A stretch of 64,000 bases of DNA from NCBI GenBank assembly GCA_963585895.1, contig OY757911.1, positions 57,854,129 to 57,918,128 on the forward strand. Reading direction: 5' to 3'. Position numbers and translations under genes: made by a program. Every line of letters starts with the position of its first letter. Position 1 is the first letter of the stretch. Under the pieces are notes generated by a model. That model was not told where the DNA came from and made no database searches. It saw only the letters and a list, made by a program, of their open reading frames with translations. This stretch comes from Sepioteuthis lessoniana. Its lineage: Eukaryota; Mollusca; Cephalopoda; Myopsida; Loliginidae. This document shows positions 11,624 through 21,445 of this stretch, piece after piece.

Positions 11624-11748
11624 GTATATAGTATGTATTAGACGGAACATCGATAGGAGACTACATTCAGGTTAGGAGAGAGAAGTTTTAATGCCAATTA
11701 ATTTGAGATAATGCCCTTTTAGTTTCTTAGATTTTATCTAAACCAAAG

Positions 11749-11787
<39 letters not shown>

Positions 11788-11789
<2 letters not shown>

Positions 11790-12696
11790 TGGTGCATTCA
11801 ATAAGTTTCCAGACTTTTTTGTACAGGCACTTAAAATTGTTGTAGACTCTTGAAAATTCAGTATGTTATTGCTAAACGTCTTATGAAAAGACAGACCAAT
11901 TTTTATGATTTCAGGTTTAAATGAACAGCTACAGCAGGAATTGGAATACACCCTACCAAAGCCTGATTGTCACAGCTGGTGATTTTCAAAAATGCAATCT
12001 TGATATTAGGACACTTTAGAAGAACGATATGCAATAAAAAATATGTTTTAAACTTGGAAAAAATGACACAGAAACGTATGGAATGCTTCAGACTGCTTTT
12101 CGACCATCTTGCATGAATCGAGCCTCAGTTTTTGAGTGACATAAGAAATTCAAGGAAGGCAGAGAGTAATTGAGGGATGATGAGAGGATTGGGATGAGTA
12201 AGGAAGCCAATACACCAGAGTTGATTGGCCAAAGGGTAAGGGTTAGGGTTACTATGATGAGGTTTTAAGGGATTTCAGGAAAAGATTCCGCCGGAAAAGG
12301 CCAACACTCTTCAAATCGGGTCAATGGAATTTCCACCAGGACAAAGCACCAGTCCACGACCCCATCCTTTTCATAGACTATTTGACCAAGATGGGCATCA
12401 AGACAGTTCCTCAGCCTCCCTATAGTCCAGACTTTGTTCCCTGTGACTTTTGGTTATTCCCTAATCTCAGGGTCTGTCGTTATGAGACAATTGAGGAGAT
12501 GAAGGCGGCTATTAAGAAGGTCATTGACACGCTCACACAAGAGTATTTCCATAGCGCCTTCCAGAAGTTGTTGGAACGGTACAACAAGTGCACTGCAGTC
12601 GGAGTAGATTGCCTCGAAAGGGAGTAGAGTTTCATGTGTACGATGAATAAAAGTGCCCATACGAAAAAATTCTAGAAATTTATTTGATGATCCTCG
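11788..12696 (+). mobile_element. internally deleted mariner transposon, copy 1
   Basis: The imperfect inverted ends are CGTGGTGCATTCAATAAG at the left and, on the opposite strand, CGAGGATCATCAAATAAA at the right, continuing to a TTTTTT-like run. The element is about 909 bp, against roughly 1.3 kb for an autonomous mariner. Remnants of the N-terminal HTH region lie near 11995-12180, including the equivalents of LEERYAIK and RASVFE. The DDE C-terminal part is at 12382-12627. The middle of the transposase is missing, with the junction near GGGTAAGGGTTAGGGTTAC. TA arrays flank both sides (11758-11786 and 12700-12714), so the TA target duplication cannot be read with certainty. Confidence 0.8.
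12382..12627 (+). pseudogene. mariner transposase, C-terminal remnant
   Basis: The frame gives MTKMGIKTVPQPPYSPDFVP then CDFWLFPNLRVCRYETIEEM and KLLERYNKC. PPYSPDxxPCDFWLFP is the hallmark block before and around the last catalytic Asp of mariner (DD34D) transposases. The upstream DNA still encodes an HQDKAPVHD-like segment carrying the second catalytic Asp in another frame. The first Asp and the region after the HTH are deleted, so no activity is expected. Confidence 0.85.
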
Positions 12697-12864
12697 TCTA
12701 TATATATATATATATTCTTTTGTCTGGACTATCAATGACAGTCTCGCATTTTGGCAGCAATATCTACTGAAAGTGATATCAACATACGCATTGTGAAGAC
12801 GTAGAATCATATTGATTGGTTATCGATGATATGAAAATCTGATCTCTCTTATAAAATGAAAGGG

Positions 12865-13165
12865 GATTTTTTCAAGCTTTGGTGGTATCAGTACTACTGT
12901 ATGGATTCACCACTGGGACGCTAACAAAATACATAGCGAAAAATGTAGATGGGAACAACACAAAAATACAACGTGAGGTCTTGAATGAATCCTGCGACTA
13001 ACAGCCAACAAAAGATAATCTGTGCCGCCACTCACTTCCTCTCAAACAAACCATTCAGACAAAGCGAAGAAGACATTCTGGAGAAGTAAGAACGAGTTCA
13101 TAAGTGACTTTCTCTTATGGACTCTAAAACATGGCCTTTCCTGTGTTGGAAGACCAGCAAAGCAA
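12865..13165 (+). mobile_element. RTE-like LINE, C-terminal fragment
   Basis: The translation gives FFQALVVSVLLYGFTTGTLT then a KxxDGNNTKILREVLNES-like stretch, a TIQTKRRRHSGE-like piece and a final FSYGL...GLSCVG-like remnant. These parallel the block FFQAAAVSILLYGCTTLTLT of the better copy at 49.9 kb. Multiple frame breaks are present. The copy ends at the (TA)n array near 13167. Confidence 0.65.
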
Positions 13166-14024
13166 TATATATATATATATATATATATATTGCTTTAAAA
13201 AGCGAGAGCATGGTATCAGGAATGTTTTAAAATCATAAACGCCTCCATACAGCTATCAGAACAGATTGAAAGATCTGTCAACCGCTGTTTCAATTCGGTT
13301 AAATAAAAGAGTTAAATCTAACGTATTCCCCCCACCCATCTCAAAGATAGTGTGATCGTCCTCCAAAAGATTTCCCTCATTTACCAGTTTACATTCAAAT
13401 GCGATGTTTGCTATATAGGCCGCACTAGTTAATGTTTAGAGATTACAATAAACCAACATATTCTACTGAGTATCATAACACATAGTTCTGAATACACTAC
13501 GACGCCGAGCAGTTATATTTCGATTTATGTCATTGGCTGCTATCTATTGGCTAATAAGACCTGGATATGCGTATCCAATCCCATAATTTCTAACATTCTG
13601 GAGACATCAATAACTGAACTGAACTGAAGCTATCCTTTCTTGAAGCATTACTAATAAAAAAAATATACACTGGAAATTGTGAGTTCAAAATCAATGCTAT
13701 ACTCCTTTTCTTTTTGATAACCTTCACGGACCATTAGAAGAAAACTCCGTTACCCCTACCAACTTTACTGACTTACAGTAATTCTTTTCAAGTTGTTTTT
13801 CTTCAGCCTCCTGGATTTTTCTTTGGTTACAATCCCATACTTACTTCCCCTGGTACAAAATCGATTGTCACTTACAATTCTCGGAAGAGAAGTGACTGAT
13901 AGAAAGGGTCCCCCTTTTTTAGGATTTTAATTCGTTTTTTTATGATTTTAAAACACTCTTAATAGTATGTACTCGCTTTTTAAAGCAATATTTAAACTGT
14001 GTGCATACGACGAGATCAACACAC

Positions 14025-14026
14025 AC

Positions 14027-14075
<49 letters not shown>
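14025..14075. repeat. (TA)n array
   Basis: Near-pure TA repeat immediately left of the inverted-repeat element. A second TA block lies at 14257-14291 on its right. Confidence 0.9.
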
Positions 14076-14076
<1 letters not shown>

Positions 14077-14083
14077 TTGAAAT

Positions 14084-14213
14084 ATATGGAAAGTTGGATA
14101 AATCAAACACTTAAAAAAGGTTTACGAATGTTCTTAAAAATTAAATAAAAGAACGAAATGTCACGCCTTCAAAACCAGTTTTAAGCGTTTGATTTATCCA
14201 ACTTTCCACATAT
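14084..14213 (+). mobile_element. fold-back element with hammerhead-like centre
   Basis: The arms are 14084-14116 and 14179-14213. The left reads ATATGGAAAGTTGGATAAAT and continues CAAACACTTAAAA; the right is its near-perfect reverse complement (GTTTGATTTATCCAACTTTC). Between them is a second stem, GTTCTT (14130-14135) with AAGAAC (14149-14154), followed directly by GAAA (14155) and TGTC (14159-14162). Long outer stem, inner stem, GAAA and GTC is the order of a type I hammerhead as found in Penelope-like elements. The box expected before the inner stem is not clearly recognisable here. Confidence 0.45.
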
Positions 14214-14251
14214 TTCTATCATATAGTCAGATTAACGACAATCTACCATTT

Positions 14252-14291
<40 letters not shown>

Positions 14292-14864
14292 TGAAATAAA
14301 TTGATAAACTACAGATAAGAATATGTTAACACTGTAATCCACCCACGGACAATCCAAGGAGAATAAAAACATATGATAATCATCTGTAGGATATTCAAAA
14401 TAGAAAGTTTTGAGAACTTGTACGTATGCGTTTATATTTATTGGTCCACACTGCCTTTTCCCATCTCTAAACAAATCAAAAGATATTTTGCAGTAATTTT
14501 ATGTTTACATTTTATGGATTTAAAAGATAAACAAATCGTTTGGGACAATCGCATATCCGAAGTGAAAAAGACAGAAGACCGATTAACTGGGAGAAACTTG
14601 ACAGTGAAGCCGTCAGTCGAGGAAGAAAGTGTGTGCGAATGATTTTCTTTTGTAATCTCGTTACCCATGTGTGTGTAGGGAGGGCTTTTTCCTCTCAGTC
14701 TATGATTTTATCTATTGTATGACCCACGCCGTGACCAAGGAAGAAGGTTGGAAGATTATTACTATAGAATTAATACATAGATTATAAAACTGATAAGAAC
14801 GGAATTTTCTTTTCTTTAATTTAACAGGGAATTCCTAAATCTCCTCAGTAATTATACAGAGTAT

Positions 14865-15132
14865 ACCGGTCCATTGGCATAATGGTTAGAGTGTTCGTCA
14901 ATGGTCTGAGAGACCTTAGTTCAATCCCAGTTCGAGTCATACCAAAAACCTAAAAAATGGTATTTGATGCCACCTTGCTAAACACTCAGCATTTTAAGGC
15001 ACTGATCAAGGGTAAATGGAGCAATCCAGCGAAAAAAATGGGTGCCTCATCTACACCTTGGTGTAGTAGCTAATGATAAGGGAGCCTGTGGTTTGGTCTC
15101 GACTACTACATCCGATCAACTTACAACTCTAT
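14865..15132 (+). mobile_element. SINE family A copy
   Basis: The head is CCATTGGCATAATGGTTAGA (A box) and TTAGTTCAATCCCAGTTCG (B box). The body is GAGTCATACCAAAAACC, CACCTTGCTAAACACTCAGC and ACACCTTGGTGTAGTAGC. It is near full length and sits tail to tail with the next copy. Confidence 0.85.
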
Positions 15133-15137
15133 AAGTA

Positions 15138-15377
15138 AGTAAAATTGGCGACCGTAGTCGAGGGCGACCAGAAGACTCCTTTTTCAATAACTACTACACC
15201 TAGGTGAAGGAGAGAGCACTACTCCTTTCCTTGAATTTCTCCACCTTATATTGCTAAGTGTTAAGCAAGGAAATATTTAGTACCATTTTTAAAGTCTTTG
15301 GTATGACACGACCTGGATTGAACCTAGGTCTCCCAGACCATTGGTGAACATTCTACCCACTTGCCCAATAAGCCGGT
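15138..15377 (-). mobile_element. SINE family A copy, reverse
   Basis: From the plus side it starts AAAATTGGCGACCGTAGTCG and ends at GACCATTGGTGAACATTC and GCCGGT, which is the tRNA-like head. It forms an inverted pair with the copy at 14865. Confidence 0.85.
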
Positions 15378-15379
15378 CG

Positions 15380-15630
15380 AAAGTTGGCGGCCGTAGTCGA
15401 GGGCGACCAGAAGGCTCCCTTTTCAATAGCTAGAACAATGATGAGTAAGGGAGGGCTCTACTCCTTTCCCAGGATTGCTCCACTTTACTCTTGATACGTA
15501 CCTTTTATTGCTGAGTGTTAAGCAAGGAGGTATCAAGTACAATTTTAAAAATCTTTGTTATGACGTGACCTGGGATTGAACCCAGGGTTCCCGGATTATT
15601 GGTAAACACTCTACCCAATAGACCAGTTTG
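15380..15630 (-). mobile_element. SINE family A copy, reverse
   Basis: It starts AAGTTGGCGGCCGTAGTCGA a few bases after the previous copy and ends GTAAACACTCTACCCAATAG. It is in head-to-tail tandem with the preceding copy, a third member of the cluster. Confidence 0.85.
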
Positions 15631-15859
15631 AAAATAACACGTCTGCTTTAAGTTCTACATGTATAAATCAATAAAAAGAAGCCAAAAAAACATTTTTATT
15701 AAAAAAAAAGTGAGAACAAAAAATTTAACGTAACAATTTTATTTGTTTTTAATAAAAGTCTACTTACAGCAGCTTATTATCTAAGTATTGCTATTTCTCA
15801 AGATATTCGTCGTCATCAATACCATCAGCAGAATCTCTCTTTAACCTTCCTGTTGAGGA

Positions 15860-16045
15860 AATTACTTGATTGATTTTAATGGCATGTAAACCCGTCGAGA
15901 GCTATCTTATGCTAGATCTATTTGACCCTTAGATAAGACCCTAACTAGTACTACCACTCCGAGTCAGAGCGTTCCTGGGAATACTGACAATGAAGATATA
16001 TTTTACGTTCCCCAGATCTCTCAAACTTGATCCTAACCATCAGAT
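15860..16045 (-). mobile_element. family D element, compact or partial copy
   Basis: On the minus strand it carries the late head module (CATTGTCAGTATTCCCAGGA, then a GACTCGGAGTGGTAGTACT-like block and GGGTCTTATCTAAGGGTCAA). This runs almost directly into a short tail remnant (plus-strand AATGGCATGTAAACC) without the long AT-rich spacer seen in other copies. Confidence 0.5.
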
Positions 16046-16059
16046 GCAGTTTAAGTTTG

Positions 16060-16602
16060 ATTTGGTTGGGTTTTATGGCTTATCAACCAGTATAGGCTAT
16101 TTAATATCAAATCCTGTTTATACATATACATTAAATATATGATTTGTAAACACATTTTGTGGATGACATATTAAACCAGCCAGGGATCTTTCTTACACAG
16201 TGTTTAAAGTTTTTACACACAGTTAAATGATCAATCAGTTCTATTTCAAACAATTCAATTTAGCATAAGTCATTAGTTTGCTTACAGTGTAAATTGACAA
16301 AGTGTTCTATTTGACTCATTGATAGTACTCTATCAGGTGCTACCACTCTGTGCCAGAGTGGACCTGGGAGCGATTACAATGAAGAGAAACACACTATTCC
16401 TCAAAGCTTCAGCATTACAGGAGTCTCACCATCAGATAGTTTTGCATCATATTCAGGATACTCTTTGGGGAATTCTTACCCTTAGTAGAGATGCAGCCGG
16501 TGTATTCCACAACCCCAGTCGACTGGGCCCTTCGTTGGGGGAGTCATCCCTCTGCAGAGGTGCAGCCGGTGTTGTCTACAGCTGCAGCCGATTGGGGTGA
16601 GA
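16060..16602 (-). mobile_element. family D composite element
   Basis: The minus-strand order is: head module (about 16600-16330, with plus-strand CCTCTGCAGAGGTGCAGCCG, CCATCAGATAGTTTTGCATC and CACTCTGTGCCAGAGTGGAC), AT-rich spacer with degenerate repeats (about 16330-16125, CAGTTCTATTTCAAACAATT), then the tail (plus-strand GGTTTTATGGCTTATCAACC and TAGGCTATTTAATATCAAAT). The first part of the head is duplicated (CAGCCGGTGT occurs twice). No coding capacity is seen. Confidence 0.6.
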
Positions 16603-18299
16603 TGCAATTTCGTGTCATACTAAGGATACACCTCTTTTATTGAGATGTCTACGTATTTTAAGTCCTGACAATAGAGCATTTGATGGAATGAAAAGAAACC
16701 ACATCGACAGATGCAACTTTATGCAATACTTCCACATTTTATTACTAACAGTAATAAATGCGTTGCTCGTTAAAGACAAACAACACATTTTATCAGACAG
16801 AAATATAATCAATCATGCTCTAAAACGTAGCAACACTTAAAGATAATTCGTATATATCATTGTACATATAAAAATACAAGCAAATAGGAATCCAGTTATT
16901 TTAACACGTATTGAAAAACAAATTCATTTTTATAAATCTGAGCCTATAACCAACTATAAATCGAAACTAAGTGAATTGAAACGTACAAGTTTTACTGTTT
17001 ACTCTTTATTAGATAAAAATACATATAAAATGAATTCATATTTACATAACTTTATACGCATGCGTAAGATAGTTCGTACATTTATACTTTCAAATCGAAA
17101 ACGCGTCAAGAAATTACCATTTTATTTTGAAAACATGTAAACTTTGTATCTTGTTTGCTATGGTTATTTGCATGTTTATATGGAATAAACAAAACCTTCT
17201 CTTCTTCATTTAAGTGCCTGCAGTGATTGAATAACTGTCAATCCGGCAAGACTGACATGTTTTGTTTTTTTTAACTCAGTGTCAATCAACTTCTTTGAAC
17301 GTGTCTTCTGTCTCTGACAGCGGCACATTGACCAAAAACAAAATAGATACAACGTTGAAAGATACGAAGACGTATTGCTATTTACAAGTTAAGTTTTTGT
17401 AATAAAAGTGTGTAGCATCCCATGCGTACATCAAGTAAACAAGATTTGCGTTTAAAATTAAATTATATAGATGTGTACAAGTGTTATCGTATTTGATATT
17501 TTTGTTTGGTTTATTCTTTTCTTTTATAGAAATATTCTACTCTCATTCCAAAATTTGGCGTTTCGTTGCCTTCGCTTTTACTAATGCGATGTAGGGAAGA
17601 CAAATGCTTTACTTTCTGTTAGCATTTCATTTGAAAATACACAAAAGGACCGGTCGATTTCTAAATTTTCATCTACTGCAATAGATTAACGCATTTCATC
17701 ATTTACAATTGTTTTTTTTCTCGTTGTTTATAAATGAAGACTCTAGAAATAATATTTTTGCATGTTTGTACGATTGGTCAGCGTTGGCTCGAACTGCATC
17801 TCATTATCCTGCAGAGGTTTAAACTAAAATTAGTTGATGGTTGTCTTACATTTGCACTTGTATTTGTGCTGCATCTATAATTTTTTGTAAATTGTGTTTA
17901 TCTAGTTTTTCTTGTGGTTAGCTATATCAATTAGTTCATATATATCTAAATCCTTTCTATGCATGGATCATATCGGGTATCTTAAGAAACTCTCCTATTA
18001 AAACTAGTGACCAACTAATCCAATATAACTCTCTGGCAATTGAACCCAAGTAAGTATACGATCTGCAAAGATGAGTTTACACAAATTGCGTAAAGGAATC
18101 ATTAAGTTTTCAAAAGGTCTTTCCCTCTAAACATGGTCCTTTAATACAGTTCTTATCTCTACCATTACGGTTTTCCTCAACGTTACACGGTTTTCTTCTA
18201 CCGACTTTTTGTTCAGAAGTTGTATTTTTTATTTATATAAGTCTATATTATATTTAGCATTTTAGATCTTGTAGAGACGAGAGATTTTTTTTCAATTAT
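16603..18299. other. AT-rich sequence, nothing recognised
   Basis: About 1.7 kb without recognisable repeats or coding signatures. The motif near 17310-17335 (CTGTCTCTGACAGCGGCACA) recurs in diverged form near 63.12 kb, which hints at an unnamed low-copy repeat. Confidence 0.4.
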
Positions 18300-19110
18300 A
18301 GATTCCGACCTGATAAGATAAAACTAAAAAACGTCTTTCTTGATAGTAACTGAGCTTTAACTTGAAGAATTACAGTTTCTTTTTTCTACGTTAGTTTATG
18401 TATTTGTATTAAATAGGGTGTGAATCTTGTTTTAAACCAAGAGATGCTTTAAATTTTGTATTACTTTTCTTAATTCGGAGGTGACTCAAAACTTATATCT
18501 CTATTGATTCGATTTTAGGATAGGAGTCGATAGATTCTCTTTTCGAACACTTTTTTCAAGTCTTGTAATCTTATACTGAGTCTTACAGCTTATTTCGTTG
18601 GTGATTTAGAGAGACTCGGGAAATTCTCTAAAACGGCACGTCTTGGTCCGGCCATAGAAATTGCAACAGACTTTCAAAACAACGCCTCTTTTCGACAGCA
18701 ATGACAGCTAATGACAGATTGAGCCTATATAAATAGTAAGTTCTTCAAGGCTATGAGAAATGGCCGAAATCTGAGATACATGTCAATCGCAGGTTGCCTG
18801 GCCTCCGATTCAGAGGTGACCGCCTTTCTGGTTACAGATACGTATTGGTCACGCAACCTTGAATTCTTTAGCCCCTTCTCTTTTCCACAAGTGTCACCGT
18901 TCCTTTGAGAAGTAGTCAAAAAAAAAATTACCGAAAATTATTGTAGGGCCTTTAACTTACTATTTAATGTCATTTGTTTTTATTTTCCCAACTTAATTTC
19001 CTATTGTAGTTATATTATATCATATTATCCTTGAAATGTCACGTTGATCATATGACTCAGTTACTATCAAGAAAGACGTTTTTTAGTTTTATCTTATCAG
19101 GTCGGAATCT
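18300..19110. mobile_element. 811-bp element with identical 55-bp inverted ends
   Basis: Bases 18300-18354 and 19056-19110 are exact reverse complements (AGATTCCGACCTGATAAGAT at the left, ATCTTATCAGGTCGGAATCT at the right). I find no obvious target-site duplication. The interior is non-coding to the eye. It contains a segment (18476-18650) repeated near 21.3 kb and a strong TATA-like CTATATAAATAG at about 18725. It is probably a non-autonomous DNA transposon or fold-back element, with an inverted duplication as the alternative. Confidence 0.55.
18476..18650 (+). repeat. repeat E, copy 1
   Basis: It shares with 21275-21445 the ordered blocks ACTCAAAACTTATATC / ACACAAAACTTACGTTTC, GAGTCGATAGATTCTCT, TTCGAACA, CAAGTCT, TACTGAGTCTTAC / TAGTAAGTCTTAC, and GAGACTC. 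The function is unknown. Confidence 0.5.
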
Positions 19111-20182
19111 TGATCCTCTTACATTTACAACTTCATCACTGTGAAACATTGCAAGCAAATCGCAGTGAAGTAAGAATAAATAAGTTATTAAAATCCCCAT
19201 TTGCAGAAAGAAAAACGAGTTAAAAAAAGTTCAACATTTCTTCTGTTGTGCTATGTGTAACAAGATATTCTTGAGTTGGCACCTCCTATTGAAAACTGAA
19301 GTTAACCGAGATTTACCGAGATCACCAGAATCGATTGACCATCTGAGTAGTGGTGGGGACTGTCCAGACAATGTGGAGTTGGTAATCTGTCAACCACAAC
19401 ATAAGCCGACGGGTTTCTCGATTCAGTCTCTCGGTGGCTGGCTTATGAAGAAACAAGCTTTTGCGTGAACGGAGAACCCGAAATGATTTAAAGGTCAGGG
19501 ATAAGCAAATCGTGACGAAGAAGTTACTCAGCACGTTGTATTTGTTAGCCATTTCCATCGGCTTCCACGTCCTCAGAAATTGTAGGGAGAGAATAAAGCA
19601 CTAGAGGTCTGAACGATTAAGACTAGTTGGGCTTATTAGTTTTTCCACATGCGACAATTAGCCATCACCAACAGAGAATTCATCAGTGACTACGATAACA
19701 ATGTTCAAAAGTGAGTATTACTGACATGAAAAAATCTATGATACTTACATGGAAATTATGCTTGTGTAGCAGACGGTGCTTCGGCTTTGTTTTCCTACTA
19801 TTGAACCGTTTGTACTTATAGGATTTGCCATAACCTAGTAGAGAATATATTTTACAATAATATAAGAAATGCTTTGTAGCATACACATTTATCTGAATAC
19901 ATGTGAACGTAAGCTGAATAAAAGTAACAAAATGTTCAAGTCAGAAATACTCTGTTCTTGAAATTGAGTCAAAAGAAACGTAAGATTGCTTGTCTATTAT
20001 TCTGCAGTTAACGGTTTACGTCAAGAAAGTAAACTGTCCATATGTTGGTAAGTATAAGGATATTTTCACGGACACTTGTTCGTTATAGTTAGGGGTGACT
20101 GTAACCTCGGAGTATGAGCTTCATTCTACGCAAATTTCCGCAGTCATTCTAGTTAGCTTACGGGCCATCCTCACTTTTTATT
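19111..20182. other. nothing recognised
   Basis: Low-GC sequence with only short open frames (for example 19253-19468). No known motif or repeat of the main families. Confidence 0.4.
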
Positions 20183-20772
20183 TTGCCCAGTCAGCTGGGG
20201 CTGTAGAATACACTGACTGCACCTCTGCAGAGGGGTAAGACCCCCCCCTAACGAGGTTCCTGGATATGACACTAAACAATCTGATGGTGAGGTTCCAGCA
20301 ATGCTGGAGCTTTGGGGAATGTGGAGTACCCCTTCATTGCCATTGCTCCCAGGTCCACTCTTCCCCGGAGTGTTGGCACCTGATAAGGGTCCTATCTATG
20401 GGTTAAATAGAATTAACAGCATACTCATGCTAAAATGAATTGTTTGAGTAAAACTGAATAGTTTGAAATAGAAATGACTTTTTACAATTAAACTGTACTT
20501 ACATTTAAACTGCGTGCTTGTGCTTAACTGAATTATTTGAAATAGAACTGTTTTTCGACATTAAAACTGTATTTACACTTAACCGAATTGTTACATACAA
20601 CTGCTTGAATTGTTAGAAATGGAAATGTTTTGACCATTAAACTGTGTACTTATGCTAAACTGAATTGTTTTAAATAGAACAGATTATTTACATAAAAATG
20701 GATTTGGCGTTAAATAACCTACAAAGGTTGATATGCCATAAAACCCAACAAACCAAACCAAACCAAACCAAT
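20183..20772 (+). mobile_element. family D composite element, best full copy
   Basis: The head (20183-20410) reads AGTCAGCTGGGGCTGTAGAA, CACCTCTGCAGAGGGGTAAG, ATGACACTAAACAATCTGAT, GTGAGGTTCCAGCAATGCTG, TCATTGCCATTGCTCCCAGG and CACCTGATAAGGGTCCTATC. The spacer (about 20410-20700) is built from degenerate units containing TAAACTG, ACTTATGCTAAACTGAATTG and TTTGAAATAGAA. The tail (20701-20770) is GATTTGGCGTTAAATAACCT, ACAAAGGTTGATATGCC and a (CCAAA)n end. The tail is common to SINE family B. Confidence 0.7.
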
Positions 20773-21274
20773 CACTTTTTATTCATATCTGTGCATCCTT
20801 TTGGTACATCCTGCATTGTTTTTACAAATCATCAATGATCTGACCCAGACCATCAATATATAACTGTCAACAATCACCTAACTAATATTATGGTTCCTAA
20901 TAACAGTACTTAAACTATCTTGTTAAAGTTTCGCTCTATTCTATTCGATATCTTTGTCTGCCAGCCTTTTAGACTACGATATTAAATTCTCGGAATATCT
21001 CCGTTAATTCTAGTAATTTAGGCAATTCGTGTAGAGACTTTTTTTAGGAAATTTCTCTCCTTGGAATCATACGTGCTTGTTCTCTTTTCTCTGACATTAA
21101 GTAACTGTTGAATTATTGATTGAATTTTTTATTTGGTCAACAGTTTTTATAGTTTTAAAAGATTTTTTTAAAGTATAAGGAGACCATTGTGTCAAATAAG
21201 TGTATTTGACAGTTTAGGGTCAGATGACAACTTGTTTGTAACTGGATAAGTTCAGTCACTTGACATTATGTTTG

Positions 21275-21445
21275 GGGATGACACAAAACTTACGTTTCTT
21301 TTGACTCAATTTTCAGAACAGAGTCGATAGATTCTCTGTTCGAACAAATTTCCAAGTCTAGTTATCTTATAGTAAGTCTTACTGCGTAAACGCCATTGCT
21401 TTAGTTATTAAGAGAGAGACTCTGGTAATTTTAGAGTTAGATTTT
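21275..21445 (+). repeat. repeat E, copy 2
   Basis: The second copy of the segment inside the 18.3-19.1 kb element. It is recognised by GAGTCGATAGATTCTCTGTT, GTTCGAACAAATTTCCAAGT and TAGTAAGTCTTAC. The 55-bp inverted ends are not present here. Confidence 0.5.

Noticed and set aside
12233-12256. Interstitial telomere repeat (GGTTAGGGTTA)
   Set aside because: Fewer than three units, and they fall in the mariner coding remnant where they read as alternating Arg-Val codons. The second mariner has the same.
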